DNA of 22,168 bases from Bacteroidales bacterium. GTDB lineage: Bacteria > Bacteroidota > Bacteroidia > Bacteroidales > UBA932. Numbering within the stretch: the stretch's first letter is position 1; each line of letters begins with the position of its first letter. The stretch covers positions 1-22,168 of the forward strand of contig JAFZGK010000051.1 of assembly GCA_017555445.1 (NCBI GenBank), read 5' to 3'. Of the stretch, positions 13,622-21,199 are shown in pieces. Made by a program: the position numbers and the translations under genes. A model generated the notes under the pieces. That model was given only the letters and a program-made list of their open reading frames with translations, searched no databases and was not told the DNA's origin.

Positions 13622-14142
13622 TCTTTCTTCTTGTTCTTCTTGCTTTCCTTGACGCTTGCAGAGAAGCTGGTGTTCTGGTATTCCTTTACCCACACCTGAC
13701 GCTCGATAGGCTGGTCAAGAGAAATCTGTGTTTCTGTCTGCTGAACATAAGGGATCTTCTGGATAGTGTTCAGAAGTACCTGCATAAGGTGGTCATGATC
13801 AAAGCAGTAGAGCTTGATAAGGAGGGCGTGTCTTCCGGTTACGAAATGACACTCGACAATTTCAGAAATCCTTTTGAATGCATCGATAACATCAGGATAC
13901 TTGTTCGCCTCTGAAAGCGATACGCTGACATAGGCGCACACATTCAGGCCGAGGGCCTGTGGCTTTACGAGGAGTCGTGATCCGGTGATCACGCCGTTGG
14001 TTTCAAGCCTTTTCACTCTCTGGTGGATTGCGGCTCCTGACACATTACACTCACGTGCAATCTCGAGGAAAGGCATTCTTGCATTCTTTACGAGGAAGGA
14101 AAGGATTTTCTGATCGATCTGATCAATCTGATAGTTTGTCAT
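13618..14142 (-). CDS. Lrp/AsnC-family transcriptional regulator
   Basis: A protein of 174 residues. The N-terminal winged helix-turn-helix (about 4-55) contains QIDQKILSFLVKNARMPFLE and IARECNVSGAAIHQRVKRLE, the recognition helix of Lrp/AsnC proteins. A RAM effector-binding domain follows (about 65-150; VCAYVSVSLSE, then VECHFVTGRHALLIKLYC with the family's V-x-G turn). The last 20 residues add a Ser/Lys-rich tail ending KESKKNKKKD, which is longer than in classical members and may give extra DNA contact. These proteins form octamers that sense amino acids or other small molecules and often repress their own gene. The promoter upstream carries a matching dyad. It is convergent with ispD. Confidence 0.92.
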   Translation of the reverse strand: MTNYQIDQIDQKILSFLVKNARMPFLEIARECNVSGAAIHQRVKRLETNGVITGSRLLVKPQALGLNVCAYVSVSLSEANKYPDVIDAFKRISEIVECHFVTGRHALLIKLYCFDHDHLMQVLLNTIQKIPYVQQTETQISLDQPIERQVWVKEYQNTSFSASVKESKKNKKKD

Positions 14143-14163
14143 AGCCTTATGATTTAAAACAAA

Positions 14164-14216
14164 TTCGACTGCAAATTTAGTGACAAAATGTTAATTGTCA
14201 AAAAAATGCAGTCGAA
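14164..14216. promoter_or_regulatory. Nested inverted repeats over the Lrp-gene promoter (candidate self-operator)
   Basis: Inner dyad: TGACAA (14181-14186), 8 bases, TTGTCA (14195-14200), a 20-base symmetric site lying in the spacer between the promoter boxes. Outer dyad: TTCGACTGCA (14164-14173) and TGCAGTCGAA (14207-14216), perfect 10-base arms that flank the promoter, one at the start site and one upstream of the -33 box. Their centres coincide within half a base. Such symmetry is what a multimeric regulator would wrap, and self-repression is common in this family. It is not a good terminator, because no U-run follows. Confidence 0.6.
14172..14202 (-). promoter_or_regulatory. Consensus promoter of the Lrp-family gene
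   Basis: On the minus strand TTTG (14202-14199), a 19-base spacer and TAAATTTG (14179-14172) match the Bacteroidota pattern exactly in sequence and spacing. This is the cleanest promoter in the window. Transcription would begin near 14165, about 23 bases before the ATG at 14142. Confidence 0.8.
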
Positions 14217-14234
14217 AATTTACGTTTTTTAAAT

Positions 14235-16547
14235 TTACTTGCGCCTTTTCTTACGTCCTGTAGGTTCTGAAGTACTGATGATTTCCTTGCACTTATCTTC
14301 TGTAAGGCTTGAAGCGTCTGTTCCTTTCGGAATCTTGTAGTTGCTGCCCGCATGCTTGATATACGGACCGTAGCTTCCGTCGATCACCTGGATGTCGCTG
14401 TCCTTGAATTCAGCAATTATCCCACCGCTCTTCTTGTTCTGGCTGTCGCTTATGAGCTGGATGCATGTGTCAAGATCGACCTTAAGCGGGTCTGTGCCGC
14501 GAGGAAGTGACACATTCTTGTCTCCGTACTTGATGTAAGGTCCGAAGCGTCCCTTTGTGCAGATGATGTCGATGCCTTCGTACTGGCCCACATTGCGAGG
14601 AAGTTCGAAAAGCTTGAGCGCCTCTTCAAGTGTGATGCTTTCTATAAGCTGTCCAGGGGCAAGGCTTGCATATTGCTTCTTGTCTCCATCTCCCTTCTGG
14701 ATATATGGTCCATACTGTCCGAACTTTGCAATAAGTGGCTGTCCGTCAGCAGGATCGAATCCGAGCTCGCGACTTACATTGCTGTACTCCCTGTTGCTCA
14801 TTGTCTCATCTACCTTCTGGTGGAATCCGCCATAGAACTCTCCGATAAGTCCGTTCCATACGATTTCTCCTTCTGCAATGCGGTCGAAGTCCTCCTCGAC
14901 GTTAGCTGTAAATCCGTAATCTAGGATCTGAGGGAAGTTCTTCACGAGGAAATCTGTAACTATCATTCCTATGTCCTGAGGAAGAAGTCTCTTCTTCTCC
15001 ACGCCCACAGTCTCTGTCTTGGCTGATGCCTTTATCACGCCGTTCTTGAGGCTGAGGTTTGTGACTTCATGCTTCACTCCCGGCTTGTCGCCCTTCACTA
15101 CGTATCCGCGTGCCTTTGTGAGGGTTGCGATTGTAGGAGCATATGTAGACGGGCGTCCGATTCCCAGTTCTTCGAGCTTCTTGATGAGAGTCGGCTCCGA
15201 GTATCGTGCAGGAGCTGCTGTGAACTTGCACTCTGCAGTGATGCCGTTCTCATACATTATTCCTCCGATGTTCATTTCAGGAAGAATGATGGTCTCGTCA
15301 TCCTGCTGAGGTTCGTCGCTGCTTTCCATATAGAGCTTGAGGAAACCGTCAAAAAGCACCTGTGAAGCCTGTACGTTGAACTTCTCCTCTGCCTTGTCGC
15401 TACCTACCTTGATGTCGGTCTTGAGGATGCGTGCGTCTGCCATCTGTGATGCTACCGTACGTTTCCAGATCAGTTCATAAAGTTTCTTTTCCTGAGCTGT
15501 TCCTTCGATTGAAGTGTTTTCAATATAGGTAGGACGGATTGCTTCGTGAGCTTCCTGTGCACCCTTCGACTTCGTCTTGTACTGACGTACCTTCGAGTAT
15601 TCTTCTCCGAAGTTTTCGTTGATGAATTTCTTGGCTGTATTGATTGCAAGGCCGGAAAGGTTTGTCGAGTCGGTACGCATGTATGTGATGAGTCCCTGCT
15701 CGTAGAGCTTCTGGGCGATACTCATGGTCTGGCTTACTGAGAGGCCGATCTTGCGCGCGGCTTCCTGCTGAAGTGTAGAAGTGGTGAATGGAGCAGCAGG
15801 TGTACGTGTTCCCTCCTTCTTGTCGATGCTGCAGATGGTAAATGTAGCTCCGATGCATTTCTCCAGGAAAGCCTGTGCGCTTTCGAGGTCATGGAACTTA
15901 GTGTCGAGAACGGCCTTCACCAAGGTCTTGTCCGGAGTTCCTTCAGGATGGAAAAGAGCCTCTACCTTATAATATGGTTCGCTGTTGAATGCAAGAATCT
16001 CTCTTTCGCGGTCAACGATAAGTCTGAGAGCGACAGACTGAACACGTCCGGCAGAAAGCTTCGGCTGAATCTTTCTCCAGAGTACAGGAGAGAGTTCGAA
16101 TCCCACAAGGCGGTCAAGCACGCGGCGTGCCTGCTGTGCGTTGACGAGATTCATGTCTATATCGCGTGGATTTTCGATTGCATTAAGGATGGCAGGCTTT
16201 GTAATCTCCTGGAATACAATGCGTCTTGTGTTCTCGGGATTGAGGTCCAAAGTCTCATAAAGATGCCATGAAATGGCTTCTCCCTCACGGTCGGCATCGG
16301 ATGCAAGCCAGATTGCTTCTGCTTCTTTTGCCGCCTTCTTCAAATCTGTAACCACCTTCTTCTTCTCGGCAGGTATTACATATTTAGGTGCGAATCCGTT
16401 TTCGATATCAATGCTCAGTCCGCTTTCATCGAGATCTCGGATGTGTCCCATGCTCGCTTTCACTACATATCCGCTTCCAAGCGCATCCTGGATTTTCTTG
16501 ATCTTTCCCGGTGACTCGACGATGACCAGATTTTTTCCTTCCTTCAT
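14235..16547 (-). CDS. topA: DNA topoisomerase I
   Basis: A protein of 770 residues, a type IA topoisomerase that relaxes negative supercoils. The Toprim domain has LVIVESPGKIKKI with E11 and DADREGE at 84-90. The catalytic tyrosine is Y289 in GLITYMRTDST. The C-terminal part lacks the Cys4 zinc fingers of the E. coli enzyme. It carries instead three related repeats of the FGPYIKxG kind (FGQYGPYIQKGD, FGPYIKYGDK, SYGPYIKHAG), as is common in Bacteroidota and Firmicutes, and a basic end GRKKRRK. Start ATG at 16547. It is divergent from pbp1A. The promoter is not obvious: near 16601-16613 the minus strand has a TAC-TTTG with one spacer base missing. Its 3' end lies 92 bases from the lrp start. 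Confidence 0.97.
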   Translation of the reverse strand: MKEGKNLVIVESPGKIKKIQDALGSGYVVKASMGHIRDLDESGLSIDIENGFAPKYVIPAEKKKVVTDLKKAAKEAEAIWLASDADREGEAISWHLYETLDLNPENTRRIVFQEITKPAILNAIENPRDIDMNLVNAQQARRVLDRLVGFELSPVLWRKIQPKLSAGRVQSVALRLIVDREREILAFNSEPYYKVEALFHPEGTPDKTLVKAVLDTKFHDLESAQAFLEKCIGATFTICSIDKKEGTRTPAAPFTTSTLQQEAARKIGLSVSQTMSIAQKLYEQGLITYMRTDSTNLSGLAINTAKKFINENFGEEYSKVRQYKTKSKGAQEAHEAIRPTYIENTSIEGTAQEKKLYELIWKRTVASQMADARILKTDIKVGSDKAEEKFNVQASQVLFDGFLKLYMESSDEPQQDDETIILPEMNIGGIMYENGITAECKFTAAPARYSEPTLIKKLEELGIGRPSTYAPTIATLTKARGYVVKGDKPGVKHEVTNLSLKNGVIKASAKTETVGVEKKRLLPQDIGMIVTDFLVKNFPQILDYGFTANVEEDFDRIAEGEIVWNGLIGEFYGGFHQKVDETMSNREYSNVSRELGFDPADGQPLIAKFGQYGPYIQKGDGDKKQYASLAPGQLIESITLEEALKLFELPRNVGQYEGIDIICTKGRFGPYIKYGDKNVSLPRGTDPLKVDLDTCIQLISDSQNKKSGGIIAEFKDSDIQVIDGSYGPYIKHAGSNYKIPKGTDASSLTEDKCKEIISTSEPTGRKKRRK

Positions 16548-16644
16548 ATCTTTCTCAGCTTTTCATTGTTCGTTAAATCTTTTCATTTCCGAAAAGAATG
16601 TGCAAAGTAAGGTACAAATCAGGTAATTTTCCAAATTTTGTTGC

Positions 16645-16652
16645 TAATTTTG
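16645..16652 (+). promoter_or_regulatory. Putative -7 box of the pbp1A operon
   Basis: TAATTTTG matches TAnnTTTG. The start would be near 16659, right before the structured leader at 16663-16713, which would make the leader begin at the folded element. No clear -33 TTTG is at the right distance. Confidence 0.45.
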
Positions 16653-16662
16653 TCCCTTTGTA

Positions 16663-16713
16663 CCGACCTCTGCAGAGGGGTCACCTAAAGGTGACAAATT
16701 TTTTGCCGGTCGG
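16663..16713 (+). promoter_or_regulatory. Structured leader of pbp1A, attenuator-like
   Basis: Three helices can form in the transcript: P1, CCGACC (16663-16668) with GGTCGG (16708-16713); P2, CCTC-TGCA-GAGG (16667-16678); P3, GTCACC-TAAA-GGTGAC (16680-16695), followed by AAA and six T (16699-16704). P3 plus the T-run resembles a small intrinsic terminator. An alternative longer P2, GACCTC (16665-16670) with GAGG and TC (16675-16682, two bulged G), would use the 5' strand of P3 and part of P1, so the folds exclude each other. No known riboswitch class was recognised. Confidence 0.5.
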
Positions 16714-16750
16714 GTGGAAATTTTTGAATGACATATATAAAAGGTATAAG

Positions 16751-19105
16751 ATGACAGACAAGACAAGAAAGAGAATAATCAGATGGTTCTGGATCCTTTT
16801 CAGCATACCTGTTGCGATGGCGATGCTGATGATAGGTCTTGTATGGGCCTTTGCTGACATCCCTTCATTCGAGGAACTTGAAAATCCGGACAGCAAGCTC
16901 GCGACTCAGGTCATAGCGGAAGATGGTGAGATCCTTACAACCTTCCATATCGAGAACAGATCATATGTGAAGTACAATGAACTTTCTCCAAATCTCGTAG
17001 CTGCCGCAATCGCGACTGAGGACGTACGTTTCCACAGCCATTCCGGCATCGACTTCAAGAGTCTTGCACGTGTGATGTTCAAGACCCTTCTCGGAGGTGA
17101 CTCAAGCCAGGGAGGAGGAAGTACCATCACCCAGCAGCTTGCCAAGACGCTCTATCCACGTGAAGACGTGAGCAGCCGTATCCCTGGAGGCTCGATGGTA
17201 AAGATGGTCTGGATCAAGCTCAAGGAATGGATCACTGCTGTCAAGCTCGAGAGGAACTATACCAAGGATGAGATCATCACCATGTATATGAACCAGGTCT
17301 TCTTCGGAAGCAATGCCTATGGTATCAAGGCTGCTGCCCAGACCTTCTTCAACAAGACCCCTGCGGAACTTACAGTCGAAGAAGCTGCCACTCTGGTGGG
17401 AATGGTCAACAAGCCGACCCGTTACAATCCCGTTCTCAATCCTGACAAGTCTCTTACACGTAGAAACTTCGTGATCTCGCAGATGTCGAAGGCCGGATTC
17501 ATCACCTCAGACCAGCGTGATTCCATTCAGCAGGTGCCTATCACTCTGAACTATCAGATTCAGGACCATAACGCAGGACTTGCACCGTACTTCCGCGACA
17601 TGCTCCGCCGTACGATGAATGCCAAGGAACCTAAACGTTCATCATATGCGCAGTATGAGGATTATGTAGTGGATTCGCTTCTCTGGGCAGATGACCAGTT
17701 CTACGGATGGCTCAACAAGAACAAGAAGGCTGACGGTTCTTCATACAACCTCGACAAGGACGGACTCAGAATCTATACGACCATCAACTACAAGATGCAG
17801 AAATATGCCGAGGAGGCAGTGGCCGAGCATCTTGGCAAGACTCTTCAGAACAGCTTCTGGAGGGATCTCAGATGGAAGAAGCAGAAACCGTTCTCTGACG
17901 ATATCGAGCCGGAGATAGTTGACCAGCTCATGGCTCAGGCAAGACGCTGGAGCGACCGTTACCGCATCATGAAGAACAGAGGAGCTTCTGACGCAGAAAT
18001 CACTAAGAGCTTCGATGAGAAGACAGAGATGAGGGTGTTTTCATGGAACAAGAACGGATATATCGACACCGTGATGACACCGAACGACTCGATACGCTAT
18101 TACAAGTCGCATCTTCGCGCCGCGTTCATGGCGATCGAGCCTAATACAGGCCACATCAAGGCATATGTCGGAGGACCTAACTACCGTTACTTCAAATATG
18201 ACAATGTCCGTCAGGGCAAGCGTCAGGTCGGCTCTACAATCAAGCCTTTCCTTTACACTCTTGCTATGCAGGAGGGTATGAACCCATGCGACAAGGTCGT
18301 GAACGTACCTCAGACCTTCCTTGTTCAGGATACTACATGGACTCCTAAGAGTACTGACAGCGACGAGTGGATCGGTCAGACAGTAACCTTGAAGTGGGGA
18401 CTCACCAAGAGTTCGAACAATATCTCAGCATATCTCATGAAGCAGTATGGCCCTCATGCTATGGCGGATATGATGCGAAAGATGGGTGTGGGAAGCTACC
18501 TTGACGAGACTTATTCTCTCTGTGTAGGTTCCGCTGACCTCAATGTGTATGAGATGGTTTCGGCATATAACACCTTCCCTTCAAAGGGTGTATTCGTATC
18601 ACCTATCTTCGTTACCAGAATCGAAGACAGCAACGGTAATGTCCTCGGAGAGTTCAATAATACCAAGCGCGAAGCTGTCAGCGAGTATACAGCCTTCCTG
18701 ATGGCTAATCTCATGCAGGGAGTCGTGAACAGCGGTACCGGTGTAAGACTCCGTTCGGTATACGGTCTCAAGGGAGAGATTGCCGGTAAGACAGGTACTA
18801 CCAACAATCAGTCGGACGGATGGTTCATCGGTTATACACCTTCTCTTACTGCAGGAGTATGGGTCGGTGCTGAGGACCGTCAGGTGCATTTCGAGTCCCT
18901 CTCTCTCGGAGGAGGATCGAACATGGCCCTTCCTATCTGGGGTATCTTCATGAAGAAGGTGCTTCAGGACGGCACTCTCGGAGTATATGAGACAGACAGA
19001 TTTGTCGCTCCTCCAGGAATCACTTCACTCAATCTTGACTGTGACGGAAGTGATGCTGATGCAGTGATGAAGGCAGAAGAGGATGACAGTTATTTCTTTG
19101 AATAA
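16751..19105 (+). CDS. Bifunctional penicillin-binding protein 1A
   Basis: A protein of 784 residues from the ATG at 16751; 51 in-frame codons upstream lie in the structured leader and precede a normal cytoplasmic tail and anchor. One membrane segment lies at about 13-36. The GT51 glycosyltransferase domain has the catalytic E90 in ATEDVRFHSHSGID, QGGGSTITQQLAK (120-132), and ERNYTKDEIITMYMNQVFFG. The transpeptidase domain has S495-TI-K498 (RQVGSTIKPF), S554-S-N556, and K680-TG (AGKTGTTNNQSDGWF). It both polymerises lipid II and cross-links peptides in the periplasm. The equivalent gene is named ponA or mrcA in other phyla. It is first in an operon with ddl, which starts one base after this stop, and prmC. 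Confidence 0.96.
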   Translation: MTDKTRKRIIRWFWILFSIPVAMAMLMIGLVWAFADIPSFEELENPDSKLATQVIAEDGEILTTFHIENRSYVKYNELSPNLVAAAIATEDVRFHSHSGIDFKSLARVMFKTLLGGDSSQGGGSTITQQLAKTLYPREDVSSRIPGGSMVKMVWIKLKEWITAVKLERNYTKDEIITMYMNQVFFGSNAYGIKAAAQTFFNKTPAELTVEEAATLVGMVNKPTRYNPVLNPDKSLTRRNFVISQMSKAGFITSDQRDSIQQVPITLNYQIQDHNAGLAPYFRDMLRRTMNAKEPKRSSYAQYEDYVVDSLLWADDQFYGWLNKNKKADGSSYNLDKDGLRIYTTINYKMQKYAEEAVAEHLGKTLQNSFWRDLRWKKQKPFSDDIEPEIVDQLMAQARRWSDRYRIMKNRGASDAEITKSFDEKTEMRVFSWNKNGYIDTVMTPNDSIRYYKSHLRAAFMAIEPNTGHIKAYVGGPNYRYFKYDNVRQGKRQVGSTIKPFLYTLAMQEGMNPCDKVVNVPQTFLVQDTTWTPKSTDSDEWIGQTVTLKWGLTKSSNNISAYLMKQYGPHAMADMMRKMGVGSYLDETYSLCVGSADLNVYEMVSAYNTFPSKGVFVSPIFVTRIEDSNGNVLGEFNNTKREAVSEYTAFLMANLMQGVVNSGTGVRLRSVYGLKGEIAGKTGTTNNQSDGWFIGYTPSLTAGVWVGAEDRQVHFESLSLGGGSNMALPIWGIFMKKVLQDGTLGVYETDRFVAPPGITSLNLDCDGSDADAVMKAEEDDSYFFE

Positions 19106-19106
19106 A

Positions 19107-20117
19107 ATGGCATACAACAATATAGCAGTGATTTATGGCAGTGATTCCTCTGAGTGGGAGGTGTCATGCCGAAGCGGTGAATTCACCGCAAGCCGCATCG
19201 ACGGTACAAGATACAATGTATATGAAATCTTCGCCCGCTTCGGAAACTGGTCAGTAGCGGCCTACAGGAATAAGAACTCGATGAGGGTGATATTCCCGGA
19301 GAACGAGCGTCCGCAGATCGACAAGACCGATTTTTCTGCAGTCGTTGCAGGAGAAAAGGTGAAGTTTGACTATGCATATATAATGCAGCATGGAACTCCA
19401 GGCGAGAACGGACTTATGCAGGGCTATCTTGAGATGATCGGCGTTCCTCACAGCGGATGTAATTCGTTTGTGGCGGCAATCACATTCGACAAGTTCTCAT
19501 GCAAGAGCTACCTCAAGGATGTCGACTATGTGAAATGTGCAGATGACATCTTTGTGCGCAAGGGAGAATCCCTTGAAGGACTTGCAGAGAAGGCGGTCGA
19601 GAAGCTCGGTCTTCCGATGTTCGTGAAGCCTACTGACGGAGGCAGCAGCTTCGGCGTGACCAAGGTGAAATCTGTGGAGGATTTCGACAAGGCTGTCGAA
19701 TATGCTTTTTCGGAAGGAAACATGCTTATCGCAGAGTCTGCAGTAGTGGGCCGTGAACTTACTTGTGCAGTATATTTCAACGGTAAGGAGAATGTCGCTC
19801 TTCCTGTCATCGAGATTATCACCGAAAATGAATTCTTCGACTATGAAGCGAAGTACAAAGGTCAGAGCCGCGAGGTATGTCCTGCACAGATTCCTGATGC
19901 TCTCCGTGATGAGATTCAGGAGGTGTCGAAGAAGATCTATGCACATCTCGGCTGCAGCGGACTTGTACGCGTTGACTACATCTCGTCAGAGGAAGGACTC
20001 TACTTCCTTGAGGTGAATACCATCCCTGGAATGACAGCAGCTTCGCTCGTTCCTCAGATGGTGCGTGCTGCAGGTATCGATATGACCGACTTCCTTACAA
20101 CTGTCATCGAAAACTAA
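19107..20117 (+). CDS. ddl: D-alanine--D-alanine ligase
   Basis: A protein of 336 residues from the ATG at 19107; eight extra codons upstream would overlap pbp1A. It is a cytoplasmic ATP-grasp enzyme that joins two D-Ala for the peptidoglycan pentapeptide. Seen are IAVIYGSDSSEWEVS at the start, MQHGTPGENGLMQGYLEMIG (94-113; the substrate loop, usually HGxxGEDG), FVKPTDGGSSFGVTKV near 171-186 for ATP binding, and LEVNTIPGMTAASLVPQM near 303-320, which carries the metal and substrate residues. The family residues for D-Ala rather than D-Lac specificity cannot be settled by eye. It sits one base after pbp1A and four bases before prmC, so the three are surely co-transcribed. Confidence 0.96.
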   Translation: MAYNNIAVIYGSDSSEWEVSCRSGEFTASRIDGTRYNVYEIFARFGNWSVAAYRNKNSMRVIFPENERPQIDKTDFSAVVAGEKVKFDYAYIMQHGTPGENGLMQGYLEMIGVPHSGCNSFVAAITFDKFSCKSYLKDVDYVKCADDIFVRKGESLEGLAEKAVEKLGLPMFVKPTDGGSSFGVTKVKSVEDFDKAVEYAFSEGNMLIAESAVVGRELTCAVYFNGKENVALPVIEIITENEFFDYEAKYKGQSREVCPAQIPDALRDEIQEVSKKIYAHLGCSGLVRVDYISSEEGLYFLEVNTIPGMTAASLVPQMVRAAGIDMTDFLTTVIEN

Positions 20118-20121
20118 TCAG

Positions 20122-20982
20122 ATGACGCTGATAGAGTTAATAAAGCAATCAACAGAAACCATCTCGCAGCTCTACCCTGAAAGGGAGGCCCGTGAGATGG
20201 TTCTTGCATATCTGTGCCATATTCTCGGCATTCAGCGTCATACCCATATAATAGAACCGTCGTACGAGGTTCCATCTGACCGTATGGACGAAATCCTGTC
20301 AGCAATGGAAAGAATGGCTGCCGGTGAACCGCTGCAGTATGTCACAGGTATGGCTTCATTCTATGGCAGAACATTCCATGTAACTCCGTCCGTTCTCATT
20401 CCCCGTCCTGAGACTGAACTTCTCTGCAGGTTTGCACTGGATTCGGCTGCTGGTATGAAGAAGGCCTTGGACCTCTGTACCGGAAGCGGCTGCATTGCGT
20501 GGACAATGGCTCTTGAGAAACCGGGTGTCGAAGTGATAGCAGTGGATATTTCTGAAGATGCCCTTCAGATTGCTTCTACCCAGGATTTTGCCGAAGAAAT
20601 TTCACGTAGCGGAGCAGTTGCTCCGACTTTCATAAAGACTGATGTACTCTCGGATGAGCTGCCTTCAGATCTGAAATACGATCTGCTTCTGAGCAATCCT
20701 CCTTATGTCATGGATAAGGAAAAGCAGTTGATGCGCACGAATGTTCTGGATTATGAGCCGCATCTGGCGCTGTTCGTGCCTGATGATGATCCGTTGAAAT
20801 TCTACAGGTCGATCGCTCATAAAGCTCCTCGACTTCTTGCTGAGCATGGTGTCGGCATAGTTGAAATCAACGAGGCCCTCGGTCCTGAGACGGCATCTCT
20901 ATTCGTCGAAGCAGGATTTACCGATGTCCGCGTAGAAAATGACCTTAATGACCGTCCCCGCTTCGTCATCTTCCGCCGCTAA
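20122..20982 (+). CDS. prmC: Release factor glutamine methyltransferase PrmC/HemK
   Basis: A protein of 286 residues, typical PrmC length. It methylates the Gln of the GGQ motif in peptide-chain release factors, using S-adenosylmethionine (cytoplasm). Its N-terminal helical domain (about 1-85) binds the release factor. Then come VLIPRPETELL (about 91-101), the SAM-binding LDLCTGSGCIAWTMALE (about 115-131) and the signature N192-PPY195, which holds the target glutamine. The start ATG at 20122 follows ddl by four bases. The gene ends at a strong intrinsic terminator about 90 bases on. The product of the reaction, S-adenosylhomocysteine, is the substrate class of ahcY further left. Confidence 0.95.
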   Translation: MTLIELIKQSTETISQLYPEREAREMVLAYLCHILGIQRHTHIIEPSYEVPSDRMDEILSAMERMAAGEPLQYVTGMASFYGRTFHVTPSVLIPRPETELLCRFALDSAAGMKKALDLCTGSGCIAWTMALEKPGVEVIAVDISEDALQIASTQDFAEEISRSGAVAPTFIKTDVLSDELPSDLKYDLLLSNPPYVMDKEKQLMRTNVLDYEPHLALFVPDDDPLKFYRSIAHKAPRLLAEHGVGIVEINEALGPETASLFVEAGFTDVRVENDLNDRPRFVIFRR

Positions 20983-21028
20983 GGATATGGTTTTTATGAA
21001 AACGTTGATCCAGTTATGAAAATTTAGC

Positions 21029-21048
21029 TGATTCTGGCGCCAGAATCA
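21029..21048. repeat. Perfect 20-bp palindrome after prmC
   Basis: TGATTCTGGCGCCAGAATCA reads the same on both strands over all 20 bases. As RNA it would give an 8-bp stem with a GCGC loop. It lies 46 bases after the prmC stop and 22 bases before the terminator hairpin, in the prmC 3' untranslated region. No T-run follows. It may protect the mRNA 3' end, add to termination, or bind a dimeric protein. Confidence 0.9.
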
Positions 21049-21070
21049 ATAAAATTCGATATAAGATAGT

Positions 21071-21101
21071 GCCCTGCAGATGTCTGCAGGGCATGTTTTT
21101 T
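21071..21101 (+). terminator. Intrinsic terminator of the pbp1A-ddl-prmC operon
   Basis: GCCCTGCAG (21071-21079), loop ATGT, CTGCAGGGC (21084-21092) form a 9-bp perfect GC-rich stem, followed after ATG by six T (21096-21101). It is well formed and separates the operon from the lipoprotein gene. Confidence 0.92.
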
Positions 21102-21110
21102 CATTTAGCT

Positions 21111-21129
21111 GCGTAATAATTTCTTACGC
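21111..21129. repeat. Inverted repeat upstream of the lipoprotein gene
   Basis: GCGTAA (21111-21116), 7 bases, TTACGC (21124-21129). The dyad lies 14 bases before a near-consensus -7 box GAACTTTG (21143-21150, one mismatch to TAnnTTTG), so it overlaps the -33 region of a likely promoter and is a candidate operator. The leader from there to the ATG at 21200 would be about 43 bases. Confidence 0.45.
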
Positions 21130-21199
21130 GGATAATTCTCTGGAACTTTGCATCCGTAACCAGACAGGACCTTCTGGTACTGTCGCAATTGTTAGCATC

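Noticed and set aside
13013..13693. 226-codon minus-strand frame opposite ispD
   Set aside because: Antisense shadow of ispD, overlapping the Lrp-family gene end; no recognisable protein pattern.
14164..14216. Intrinsic terminator of topA
   Set aside because: The 10-base arms are 33 bases apart and no T-run follows; the position on a consensus promoter fits an operator better.
16598..16750. N-terminal extension of PBP1A by 51 codons
   Set aside because: It covers the promoter box and structured leader; the protein from 16751 already has a normal cytoplasmic tail and anchor.
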